A stretch of 64,000 nt of DNA, from positions 7,414,088-7,478,087 of the forward strand of contig NW_004454178.1 in assembly GCF_000283155.1 (NCBI RefSeq), in the 5' to 3' direction. The stretch comes from Ceratotherium simum simum (Eukaryota > Chordata > Mammalia > Perissodactyla > Rhinocerotidae). A model generated the notes under the pieces. It was not told the origin of the DNA. It did not search any database and saw nothing but the letters and a program-made list of their open reading frames with translations. This document shows positions 22,611-33,830 of this stretch, piece after piece. The translations under genes and the position numbers were made by a program. How positions within the stretch are numbered: the first letter of the stretch is position 1; every line of letters begins with the position of its first letter.

Positions 22611-22710
22611 CAGCAAGTGCTGGGAGAGATTGTTTGGCCGAATTCAGAAATGACCTTGAACCTCTGCTCAACACTCAGATGACAGGTTCTCTCCTTCCCC
22701 ACCACACCCC

Positions 22711-23900
22711 AACACACATGCTTCTTACAGGATCAGGAAATGTTTTATTGCCCTTTTTCCTTTTCACTTTCTCTACCACCCTTCCTCACGAACACTTCCC
22801 ACTTATCCTTCCCCTGGAAAATTAATCAGAGGGCTAAAATCCCAGGACAGGAAGGGGCCTTGGGAGGCCATTTAATTCAGACTCTTGCTTCCAAGCAGAG
22901 CCACATTTGCCTGGGTAAAGGACTCTCTCTTCCGTCTTGAGATGTTCATCAGTTTCCACAGCTTCTCATTTAAGCCTCTCAGAGTTTTGCAGCTTGGGGT
23001 CTTATTTATCAATTTCATTTTTAAAAATATTTATTTTCTTTCATTCAGGGTTGTTTCATAGGGACCCGCACAATGTATATAATGTATATCCACTGATAGA
23101 TGCTATCATGACTACGCCAAAAATGTTGAGATCTATTCAGGCAGATGTACATCTACGAACTCTTTTCCTGGGTCAGCTGGGATTTCTGGGAAGTCAGAAG
23201 TGATGGATGCTGTCAGTGGTGGTCCAGCTGTGTAGTTGCCTGACCTGGAGGAATCTTTGGCTGCAATAAGATGCCAAGAGTATACATAACATTTTAGGTC
23301 TATGGTACAAGTCCATGATGGTGTCTACCCAGATGCAAAAAGATTTAGAGGCTGGTAACCAATACTCTCATGATTCAGTGCTAAATCCAGCTATTGTGGA
23401 ATAAAATTATTTATATTGATTGTCTGATTGACTGATTTGGCTTAAAGAGTGCAGATTTGGCTCTGGACATTAGACAGTTGCATAACTCTCTGCTGTGCTG
23501 AGGACAGAGATTTCCCAGAGCACAGACATGTGAAATTCCACACTCTCCTTTTTCCAGGGACGTAAGTGGACAGAAGGGTCAACCCCTCTGTTTTCCCTGA
23601 CTTGAGTAGAGTTTGGAAAATGCTTCTTCTTCTTTCCTTTCATTTACCTCATTACACCCTGTCTATGTACCTTTTCCTCTCACTTTAAAGTCCTAGATCT
23701 GTCCCTTTGACTGTTCTTAGTTCACTTTTGAGAAAGCATTTCTCAGCCTCAGCCCTTTAAAGGACAGGGCCTCCAGGGCCCTGACCAACTCTGTAAGAAC
23801 GTGACTTCCATATTTGCAGCCTGTCTCTTTTGTCATCTGCTGAAAAATTGGGACTCTCCTGCAAAGTAGACCACATTGCAAACCTCTCCGGAGTTAGCCC
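22711..23900. other. Mostly unique sequence
   Basis: A short ancient-repeat-like piece ('ggaaggggccttgggaggcc') lies near 22850. Otherwise nothing recognised. Confidence 0.4.
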
Positions 23901-24159
23901 AATTTGAAATGAGGAGGGGAATGGGTGCACCCTGGGTGTCCAGAGATTTGTCATTTTTTCGGGAAGAGGGGCTGGCAAGTTGAAGTTGTTGGTATAAGCA
24001 GAATTGCCCTCACCACACATGGTGAAAGAAAGAAAGGGCATAAAATCACCTCGCAGAGAGAAATCCTGGTGCTGTTTATGAGAGAGAGGAGTGAAGCAGG
24101 TGGGGGCATTTAAAGAGCTGGGAGGGAGCATTAGGAGAAGTTCATGAGTCCAGACAATG

Positions 24160-24440
24160 TTTTTATTTCTGATGTTACTCTCCAAGAAGAGAAGGTCTAG
24201 TGTAAAGGAAGGGCTCAGTCAAAATTTGACAGCATGGGTATTTGGCAAATGAAGTTATTTCTCTGCTACTATCTCAACCTGCCAATGGAGAAATATCTCA
24301 AAAAGTTGAGAATTGGAGTAGTTACCCAGAGGCAGCATCCTTTGGCATGATGATCCAAAGCAGCCCCCCGACCCTGTCCATCCCTCTTCCCTTTAAGCTC
24401 CAAAGCCAAAGGCATTGGATGGTACTCTGGTAGGTGAGGG
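24160..24440. repeat. Unidentified degenerate repeat, copy A
   Basis: Aligns by eye to 27640-27935. Shared stretches include 'agtcaaaat', 'atttggcaaatgaagttatt' against 'atttggtaaatgaaattatt', and 'ctccaaag' followed by a variant of 'gcattggatgg'. Between these the copies differ strongly. Family unknown, possibly an old LTR. Confidence 0.45.
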
Positions 24441-25875
24441 CTGTGCACCGATGAACAGACCTGGAGGAGGACAGTCCTGCCCCTGGTGGGATGAGCACGT
24501 TAGCTCCCTCACCCTGACATTTTGGGCATAGGGCCCAGAGTAAAGGGGGTGGGTCTTTCTTGCGCTGTCATTTTCCCGTGTGAAAAAGTGTTTTGCTTTG
24601 CCTCATTTGCACAACTTGTTTCCCCTTAACCTCTGCTGTGCGTGGATAAGAAGCCCAGCAGAGACTAAACAGTTTGAGAGTCCACGCAGCTTTCCTTTCT
24701 GTTTCTCAAGCCCTGACCCGAGAATCTACAGCTTCCCAGGCCGTTTCTAGGCGCCTTGGAAATTCTCATGGGGTTCTTGACCTGTTCTCTGCAGGTGCTT
24801 GTGTGTGGAGGTAGGAATCCCAGTATATTCTCTTCTAGCGATACAGTGCCCGCAACCCTACAGTGCCTGACTTCACGTCTACCCCAGTAAGAATGTAAGT
24901 CTTTGCCGTTAACACCACTCCCTCCTCCCAAAGTCCTGGAGGTAATTACTCTGAAACACGGAAGGAAGGGGAACATCTGAAAGTCTTGTGCCCTTTTCTT
25001 GGCCTACATCCCTGAGGATCTCCAGGTCTTGTGCAGGTATCGCTTTGCCATAGTAGGAACTCAGGAAATATCTGTTGAACTGAATTCCTCCTCTGGTGGA
25101 CAGTTGTTTTGTTCCTGCTGGGGCTCACCTCACTTAGATCTATACGGTATCATAGACGAAAGAAGCTTAGAGAGAACCACCTGCAGCACTTTCATTTTAC
25201 ATATAGGAAACCAGTGGCCTAGAATGGTGAAGTGATCTGCTGGGACCCTAGAATCACTGTCAGAATTGAAATTAGCATCAGGCATTCTCCTTGAGGGTTA
25301 AAATGCAAACCTCTATTCACTGCCCCATGGCACAAAGCCCCCTCTCCTTCCAGCATGACATGAAGAGTCAGGCTGTTGAGAGACGATCTCAAGCATGTCA
25401 GACTTCTTCCAGATTCTTCCTGCTGCTGCTTTTTTGAGTAAATGTCAGCCAAACCCTGGGGAAGGATGAGAGACGTTCTCTCCTGGAGATAGGACCCCTT
25501 TGATTTGGGGTCTGCCTGCTTTCACTTCTTGGGTGGGATTTTATATCCAGCACACCCAGCCAGCTGCTGTCACGTTCACAGTGACTTTTATCACCCTAGT
25601 TCCCTTTGCTATACAGCAGATTAAGTTACACGTGTCAGTCTCCAACAGTGAGTGGTTTAATCCAGACAGGGGGCCTGGCTCAACGGTCTCCTCCAGGCTT
25701 CAGTGTCCACCCGGACCATAGGCTTCTCTGAGCACCAACCTTGTTGTGCACTGTCCTTTCTGTTCACCTGAGCCAGTTGACATGGCCAAGGTCAAGGCTC
25801 AAGTGTTTTCTCAGGGTGCTTTTTCGGGAGAAGCAAGACTTAAGGTGAAGACTGCTCTCCTCTCAGACACCAGAT
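24441..25875. other. Mostly unique sequence
   Basis: A faint MIR/L2-like stretch lies at 25185-25260 ('cattttacatataggaaacc'). No gene recognised. Confidence 0.4.
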
Positions 25876-26060
25876 CAGTGGTTCTCACACTCAAGCATAC
25901 ATCAGAGTTCCAGAGGGACTTGCCTAAATGAAGAGTGCTTAGCTCTACCCCTCAGAGAGTACGGTTCGGTAGATCTAGGCTACAGCCAGGAATCTGCTTT
26001 TTTAGGACTCTGCAGATGATTCCAGTGGAGGTGGCCCCTGGAGGACACTTTGAGAAACCC
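25876..26060 (+). mobile_element. MER5A hAT-Charlie MITE
   Basis: Begins 'cagtggttctcacactcaag' and ends 'gacactttgagaaaccc', the inverted ends of MER5A, a non-autonomous hAT element. The internal 'ctctacccctcagagagtac' and 'atctgcttttttagg' also fit. It is nearly full length at about 185 bp. Confidence 0.9.
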
Positions 26061-26219
26061 TATACCCTGTCCCTTGAACTCTGCCTCTAGAAATACCTGA
26101 AGACAGCTCTTCTCTGCTTTGAGCATGTGGCACTCAACAGTAGTCCCTGAGCTGGGCCTTCATTAAAATCTCCCCAGAGTTTCGTCCTCTGAGCAACCTG
26201 TCATTTTACTTGAGAAGCA

Positions 26220-26455
26220 GGTAGTGTAGTGCATTGGCAAGAACACTGGCCCTAGAGCCACAATGGGTTTGAGTTTTGGCTCTGCCACTTACTAGCTGAG
26301 TGACTTATGGCAAGTTTCTAGAAGTCCCTGTGCTTCAGTTTCTTTGTCTGTAAAATGGGACTAATACTACTATCTACCCCATAGACTTGTAATGGGAATT
26401 AGCCGAGCTAATATTTGCAGAATGTCTATAAAAATGTCTTTCAATTTTAAGTGCT
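26220..26455 (+). mobile_element. MIR SINE, sense, well preserved
   Basis: Nearly full length: 'gtagtgtagtgcattggcaa', 'ggctctgccacttactagct', 'gcttcagtttctttgtctgt', 'aaaatgggactaatactact'. One of the best-preserved MIRs in the window. Confidence 0.9.
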
Positions 26456-27210
26456 ACATTAGGGTTTGATAAGTAAAATAAATATCTTTAAAATCCCATG
26501 ATTCCAAAGAGTAGAAAAGATACAGTATAACAGTTATCCTATTATAGTATAGGCTATTGAAGTCAAGAGAGGAAATGACTTGCTGAAGTCCACAGAGCTG
26601 GTCAGTATCATGGCCAGGACTAAATATGGCTCTTTTCACTCCCAGATAAATTGTCTTTCTTTTTCCCAAACTGCCCGTCTAACCCCTCTTTCTTCTTGTT
26701 ATAATGAGTACCATTTCTTGTTGTATAGCTGCCTACATTAATAGACAACAATGCAACATTCTTCTTATGGAAACCCACCCTAGACTGGAAGACAACTATT
26801 AGCCACTTTTCACCTCTATTAGCCACTCCTTCACCTCTACCCCAATTAGCAACCATCTCAAGTTTCTGCCACCCCAGGCCTGGTCCTATCATTTTGTTCT
26901 TTCTCCAGCATCTATGCAGGGAGGCCTGGCAAAAGCTTATGGTGTGGGGTGAGATATGGCACATCAGTGGAATTTGGAGCTATAGGTCCCCTGCTCTTGG
27001 CACCTGCTGCACCATTAACTTACCACCTTGTATGAGTTTAGCAGAAAGAGGCCCCAGTCCTCTGTAAGAAGCATGTATAGCTTTTCCAGTTCACATTATG
27101 GGGATCATGACAATACACAGTATCCATAACTGGAAGTCATTTGACAATTCACTTCCTGAATGGCTTGCTTCTTGTAACTTACCTTAAGAAACATATGTCA
27201 GAATGATCTG

Positions 27211-27253
27211 GAGAACTGAATAGTCTCCTAAGGGATGGAAGTGGGATGGTTAA
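27211..27253. repeat. Short direct-repeat partner of 28515-28556
   Basis: 'agaactgaatagtctcctaa' plus the following 'gggatggaagtgggatgg' resembles 28515-28556 ('agaactgaagagtttcctaa', 'ggatggagatgggtgg'). Weak similarity continues to the left of both. Confidence 0.45.
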
Positions 27254-27639
27254 CTTTCTCTCTCATCTTGTTTTCTAACTGGCCCTCCACTCCTGGCTTT
27301 AGTGCTACTCTTTGGCTGATCCGAGACTGAAAGACAACTGAAGCCATAGCTGATTAGGCAACTTCTGTCCATCTTGCTCTTGCAAACATTGTACTCTGGA
27401 TTCATCTACCTGTCCTCTGGTTTCCTTCTTGAACTTTTATTTAACAAACGAGGTTCTGCTATGCCAAGCCCTCTTTTTGGCACTTCCCTCTCACTTTCCC
27501 ATTCCATAAAGAAGGCTTTCTTAAAGTACCATTGGCATGGAGTAGAGGGCCAGGGGCTCCAAATGAGCCAAAGTAATCTGGTTTTTGACATTCTGAGGTT
27601 TATCTCAATAGAAAGTCGAGATGTGGATGAAGGTAAAGG

Positions 27640-27935
27640 AAATGTGCAAATGACAGGCTTTTTAAATTCGAGTGCAAATTCTACAAGGTTGGAAAGGTTC
27701 AGTATACTTAGAAGACTTAAGTCAAAATGACACAATGTCAACATTTGGTAAATGAAATTATTTCTCCTGCAGACCATACACTTGCTAATGTTGAAATGGG
27801 CCTAGAGAGCAGAGAGTTAGGGTAATTGTCCAGACACTGAGGCTCAAGGCAGGATGCTTTCAGGCAATCACCCACATCTCCAAAGTCTTAAACCCAAGAG
27901 CATTGGGCGGGACCATTCTGTAAGCAAAGCCTTAG
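27640..27935. repeat. Unidentified degenerate repeat, copy B
   Basis: Direct-orientation partner of 24160-24440, about 3.5 kb downstream. The following region has a TATA-like 'gtgtaaatataagagagagg' (~28066), which would fit a U3/R boundary if this is a decayed LTR. That reading is inference. Confidence 0.45.
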
Positions 27936-28589
27936 CTATGAAAACAACTTTTGAAATTAAGATTCAAAAGATAAGATCAACAACAGGTGTTCTTTGCTTT
28001 CTGCAGTAGTTGTGTTCTCAAAAAGTTGGGTGTCAATATTTTTTTTCCCATTAATCTAATCACAGTGTAAATATAAGAGAGAGGCTGGATATTTAAAGAA
28101 ACCATGTAGTTGGTCTCATTGCAAAGTCCTTTTAGAGTTTTAAATATCATTTTTCTTTTTGAAGATCAGGTTTTCCTAGACTATAATTTCTTATAAGTAG
28201 GGACACATCGTGTTGATATATATTGTGTACAGAGAGGATGTAAGCATTTATGGGTTAGTCACAAAGGGCTGGAGCTTTAGGAATTTTATACGTATCAAAT
28301 ATTTTATATCTGTTTTTCTCTGAAGATGGGGAAATTGCTTTCTCTGGGGGCAGGGCAATAACTGATCTTTTATTTTTTCCTGATCCTTCCTTCTTTTCAG
28401 TAGCCCCCATCTCTACCTCCACCCCAAGGAAACTGATCTTTCCTTTTTACTCTTATGACCTTTTTCTAAGCACTAGTATCTCTATGCTAGAATAACCTGG
28501 TGCTTTGGGCTGAAGAACTGAAGAGTTTCCTAAGGATGGAGATGGGTGGTCAAATGACTCAGAGATCATCACAGGACTCTGTCTAAGAC

Positions 28590-29020
28590 TGTCCAATATG
28601 GTAGAACTAGCCACATGTGGCTATTGAGCACTTGAAATGTGGTGAATGAAACTGAGAACTGAGTCTTAATTTAATTTAGTTTAAATTTTAATTTAAAAAC
28701 TGGCACGCATTTCAGTTACTGGAGAACTTTTAAATACATTTGAAACAACTTGATCGTGTTTCAACTGCAAGTTTTACGAGATCTAAATATAGATCAAGTA
28801 TTTCTAAAAAGATTTTAGCATTTGAATTGAGATACACTCTAAGTATAAAATACACACCAGATTTTGAAGATTAGTAAGAAAAAAAGAAAGTAAAATTTTC
28901 ATTACTAATTTTTTAGATTGATTACGTGCTGAAATGATAATATTTTGGACATATTGGGTAAAATAAAATACATTATTAAAATTAATTTCACCTGTTTCTT
29001 TTTACTTTTTTCAGCTGAAG
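28590..29020 (-). mobile_element. hAT-Charlie-type DNA transposon, non-autonomous
   Basis: Begins 'ctgtccaatatggtagaact', then 'agccacatgtggctattgag' and 'cacttgaaatgtgg', and ends in 'attaatttcacctgtttctt'. These are hallmarks of a common placental Charlie-family element (MER1-group type). The right terminal inverted repeat is missing, so the copy is truncated there. Confidence 0.75.
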
Positions 29021-29489
29021 AAAAGCCGTTAACCTCCAGTTTTATTCTTTGAGTTAGTGTCTGAATCTACATGTGGATGACAGTTGCTTTGGGAGCTTTA
29101 AATTTTCTTCCATGCTCTTCTGTTTTATGCAACCCATATGCGTAATTTATGCTTTTATTTTTTTTACATAGTAAGACTCTCAGAAAATATTTAAATTAGA
29201 AAGATAAATTTGGAAAGAATATTTACAATTGTTACTTTGAATGTCTTATTTGGTATGGGGAGAAGATCCGCCCAAGTACGTTCTGCTCCACAGTGGCACC
29301 TCCAGACCACGGCTGGTCAGGATGTTTCCTGTTATTTCACACCAGAAGTTACCGGGGCCAAACAACACAGACATGAACACTATGACCAATCATTACAAAG
29401 CACCAAACTAGCTGGTTATTAATGCAAACCAGATGATGGACCATAAACCACATCATTCAGAAGGTTAACTTGCTGGAATGGAACACACA
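29021..29489. other. Unique sequence, no recognised feature
   Basis: No named repeat. The stretch 29040-29420 looks compositionally ordinary and shows no gene evidence. Confidence 0.45.
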
Positions 29490-29600
29490 GGGTTGAAGAG
29501 TGGAAGGAGCCTGGGTTAGGTGTTAGGAGACTGGGATCTGAATCCTAACTCTGCTACAAATACTCTGCGAGTATTGGACAGTTTGTTCCCCATATTCCAG
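29490..29600 (+). mobile_element. MIR SINE 5' half, sense
   Basis: 'gtggaaggagcctgggttag', 'gggatctgaatcctaactct' and 'gctacaaatactctgcgagt' follow the sense MIR 5' half. Confidence 0.65.
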
Positions 29601-29984
29601 TGCTCATCTATCAAGTGGGAGGTATCTGGGGCTCCTCCCTGCTCTTAGAGGCCAGATCTCAATCAGTCTAATCCCAGCCTCTTGCCATTTCCAGCTGCAA
29701 GAACACCAAGGCAGAGCTACCTGGGTTTGAGAACGTCAAAGTTTCAGGCGTTCTTGTCCTGCAGGGGGTGAAGTGCAGGGCCAGGACAGCCAGCAGGCTC
29801 TGTAACGCTGCTGTAACCTCACTCCTGGTCGGTGACCTCCTTCCTAGTAGCACGTGTTCCATCACACACAGCTTTGCTGGGTCAAGCCCATCCCCATTTT
29901 AAAGCCATCTAAAGCGTTTATCAAATTAACGTCCAGAAAGCATACACTAATTTTTACTCTCATCACCAAGTATGAGAGGGCCTA

Positions 29985-30570
29985 TTTTAGGGCATAAAAA
30001 GCATCTCATTGTTATCTCAATTTGCTGCTTTGCGATTATAAATGACATTGACCTTTTTCCCTATATGTTAACTGGCAACTTCCGTTTCATCTCTTATGAA
30101 TTGACTCTTCCCATCCTTTGCTCTGTTTTCTTGAGTGTTTTTTTGTTGTAATGATTTGTAAGAGCTCTTTGCATTTAAATATGTTAACCCTTTCTTGTTA
30201 CATATTTGCAACACTTTCTTGCAAATATTTTTTCCAGTTTGTGACTTGCCTTTTAATTTCGGGTATAAGTTACTTCTAACTTATGGATATTAATATTTTT
30301 AAATGGTCATATTTACCAATCTTTTTAAAAATAATTCTTTACTTTTATATTTTTAAAGCACCTTCTCCACTCCCAGCCAGATAATTTCACATACAATAGT
30401 TATCTATTTTTCTCTTTAATCTACAGCAATTTGCCTTGGTGTACGATGTGAAGTAAGAAGCTAAATTCTTTTTCTCTGTCTAATGAGTGATCTCTCACCC
30501 TGTTTATTAAATAAACTATCTATTCCTTCCAGTTTCCACACCCATTTAATTTAGTCCATTGTTGACATAA
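29985..30570 (-). mobile_element. L1 LINE fragment, antisense
   Basis: 'tttgtaagagctctttgcat', 'aatatgttaaccctttcttg', 'cttgcaaatattttttccag' and 'gacttgccttttaatttc' are the familiar antisense L1 ORF2/3' order, followed by a region resembling 'gatgtgaagtaagaagctaa'. Confidence 0.8.
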
Positions 30571-32279
30571 TCAGAGAAAACTTTTCATCAGAAAGTTTGA
30601 ACAGCACAATTATACTGCATCAATCCAGCTTGAATTATGTATGGTTGTTAGGATGGGTGGTAAGTGTGATGAAATGGGGTGGAAGTAAAGTGAATTATCA
30701 TTGACATACCTAGTGCCAAAAATTTAGGTATAAACTGAAGAATTTAGTTAAATTATCGAGTATTTCCTATATGCAATTGGAAGTTTGGTTGAGACTAGCC
30801 GACCAGTTACCTGGGCTTCATTTATAAACGTTCACCTTGACATCCCTAGGATCTAGAGCAGGGTACACATGAGAGGTAAGTAAGACTTCAGCTCTGAGAT
30901 TGAGAAGATTTTTCTGTGTTGACCAGATGTTTATCACAACATGGGCAAAGGGCCCAGGGAGTCTGGCTGTGGTTTGGGTGATTTCTTCCTGATGCAGATG
31001 TAGTTGCTTTTCTTCTGGGTGGGCAGTGTGGGGATCAAGTATTTTCAGTGGGCACACAGTGTCCTGCAAGGGGAGGGAAACCATTCTGCTGGCTTGCTGG
31101 GTCAGCCACCCGCTTTACAAAGCAGGATGCCAGCTGCTGCTCAGACTGAAGTCAAAGTCATTCATAGGGCCACATGCTAACCCCGGGGCACTACAGACCC
31201 TCCTTGACTTTTCCTTCTCAAGGAGGTAGGGCTCAGAATGACATCTGGTCATGGAAAAAGCCACTCAAGTCATCCGGTTCATCGTGTCTGAGCCATTGAG
31301 GTTGTCCCTTGTGTTCTTTTGAGGTTAGAATTTGCTTTAATTAGGAAATAAAATGAAATCCAACACACCCTGCTCACCCCACACATGTTCAGAGGGGCTC
31401 CAGGAAAACTCCAAAGCCGTCAGGACAAAGAGTCAGCAGAGACTTCTCGGATCAGTTGGTTGGAGTCAGTTGGCCTCCCGGCTGGTTCCTTTTCTAAGAA
31501 CATCTGTCCCCTTTCAGAGGCTGTTAATTTTATTCATTTTTATCAACATCCTGAGTGTGTTGATATCAGTTTTGAGGCCAGCTTGCATTACATTTCTCCC
31601 CTGCTGAGGGGGTAGGAGACTTGGAATTATGAGGGTTGAGGTTGGTGATGAAAGGACCCTAGACCTCAAAGTCTCTAGTGCAGAAAAAGCACACGACTTA
31701 GCCCGCTGTCTGCACACATCCTCCCACTTGCCTCCACCCTCCCATTTGTCACAGTGTCCCTCCCTTCCCTCAAGACATAGTTCAAAACTCTTCCCAAGTT
31801 AACACCAAACAAGAGAACGTTCCATTTGTCTTTCTCATGCCCACGCCCTGCCTAACCCAATATCGTATGTGAAAATCTAGAGAAATTGCGTCTATTTTGC
31901 ATAACGTCTTAACTTTTATTATTTTTATCTGCATAAGCTCCTTGACTACGGGGTCGACATATAATCACCACATTCAAACACACTTTGTAGCATCCAGCTC
32001 TGATGACCTTAGAAATATTTCTTTTGGAAGTGAGTTAATTAAAAAAAATAGCAAAGAGGATCATCTGTTTGAGTAAGTTTAGTTATACACTTATGTAAAC
32101 TCAGAAGGATGATTTAGAAGACTTTCTCAAGCCTTGATATTATTGGGATAAAAGACGCTCTGAAACATTTGATGGTGAGGATTAGCAAGGACTGGAAGGA
32201 GCTAAGGCTATTCTTGGGAGGCCTCCATTCTCTGACCCATCTCCTCCCCCTCCAGGATTTAATAGTGGAAAATTGAAAT
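30571..32279. other. Unique sequence, no recognised feature
   Basis: No gene or named repeat. 'gagaggtaagtaag' at ~30868 is donor-like, but no paired acceptor or open exon was found. Confidence 0.45.
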
Positions 32280-32790
32280 TGTCAAGATTCATTGGCTTGC
32301 AATGATAGAAACCCAAATCAAACTAGTTTAAGCAAAACAGCCTATTTAGTGGCAACTGAAACTGGAAATTCCAGGAGTGCAGCTGGTTTTGGGCACAGAT
32401 GACCATAGTTTCTCAACATTCTTCTTCTGTTTTGCTTTATTCTGTGTTGGCTCCATTCTCAGGCAGACTTTATTCAAGTGAAGGCAAAGATGCCTTCCAG
32501 GAGTATCACCCTACAGCTTAGAAAACCCTAAGCAGAAAGATAATGTCTCTTTCCCAAGAGGTCCAGCCACAGTCTTGGCTGGGTTCTCAGTGGCCCACCT
32601 GGCTCATGGGGCCTCCTCTGAAGTAATCACAGTGGCCAGTGAAATATGCTCTTTTCATCAGCCCAGGCTCATCAAGGTGCCAACCCTAGAACCAGGGTTA
32701 ATAACAGCCTCTCCCAAACCGCATGGATGGCTCACCTGAGGGAAATGACGCTGCTGTTGTCAGAGGAGGGGAGGCTAGGCAGGCAGAACA
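32280..32790. repeat. Interspersed repeat, family not assigned
   Basis: The order 'tgatagaaacccaaatcaaa', 'ctagtttaagcaaaacagcc', 'tgttggctccattctcaggc', 'ctttcccaagaggtccagcc', 'atcacagtggccagtgaaat' is one I recognise as widespread in placental genomes, but I cannot name the family with confidence. Confidence 0.55.
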
Positions 32791-33634
32791 CTCGATGTCC
32801 ACTTCCACAGATGGCAGGTGGATGATGTGAGGAGAATTTCCATTCTGCTCTGGGTGAGTCTGGGGTCACCATTTACCTTGGACAAGCAAATTAATTCTCT
32901 GGAACATACAAATGATGCTGAGGTGGTACCAAAGATGTTAGGCTCTAGAAGTAAATTGTCACATGGGGATGTCATTTGGTCAAAATTTAGTTCTCCTTGT
33001 TTCCATGGCCCTGTCTCCTTCTGTCTATATCTAAGTCACACAGCCCTCCCTACTGTACCTTGGTATCCCCATGCAGCACATTCTTGAGCCCAGCAGAGTG
33101 CAAATGAAGCATTTGGGGTTTACTTCCTGCCTATTGGCCTGTCTCCTCCCCCTGCCCCCACCCCTGCCCTAGGGCAGCAACATGTGTTATATTCCATGAG
33201 GTAGCCATGTTTTCTAACACACTGCCTCACACTGGATGCCCAGATGTTGGCCCACAGGAGAGATGTTTTCAGCCCCATTGGCTGGTTCCCTCTGCTTGAT
33301 GGGGGTACTCTGCATCATGTTCTTCACCATGAGAATCAGCATGAGGCAGTAAAAGACCACTGTATTGGAAATTTGAAAATTATGGTTCTAATTCTGGATG
33401 GAAAATTAACTAACTGGGAGATTTTAGGACTGTCTCTGGGTCAATTTCTTTCTCTATATCTGATTGTATCTTCTTCAAACTCACCAGCCAATAAGATCCC
33501 TTCATGCTCTAGTGCTCATCTAGTCTAAGAATCCACTACATTTGTTTCGAGTTTTTCCTCTGAAAATTAGAGAGAATAAAGCTTATCTCCTAAAATAATT
33601 TCCCAACAATAGATATAAGGAGAAGGGAGAAAAG

Positions 33635-33830
33635 TTTGAAACCCAACTCCTCCACTGACTAGGAATGTGACTTAGGGCAAGTTATTAACCTCTCTGTGAC
33701 TCACTTTCTCCATCTTTAAAATGGGACTATAAGATGTCATGGGGATTAAATGGGCTAATACTTGAAGAGTGCCTGCGATATAGTTGGCATCAGCTATTGC
33801 TGTGGCTGTTGTATAATATAATGTATAAAA
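33635..33830 (+). mobile_element. MIR SINE, sense
   Basis: 'aacccaactcctccactgac', 'gacttagggcaagttattaa', 'ctctctgtgactcactttct', 'ttaaaatgggactataagat' and 'gagtgcctgcgatatagttg' give nearly the full sense order. Confidence 0.88.
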
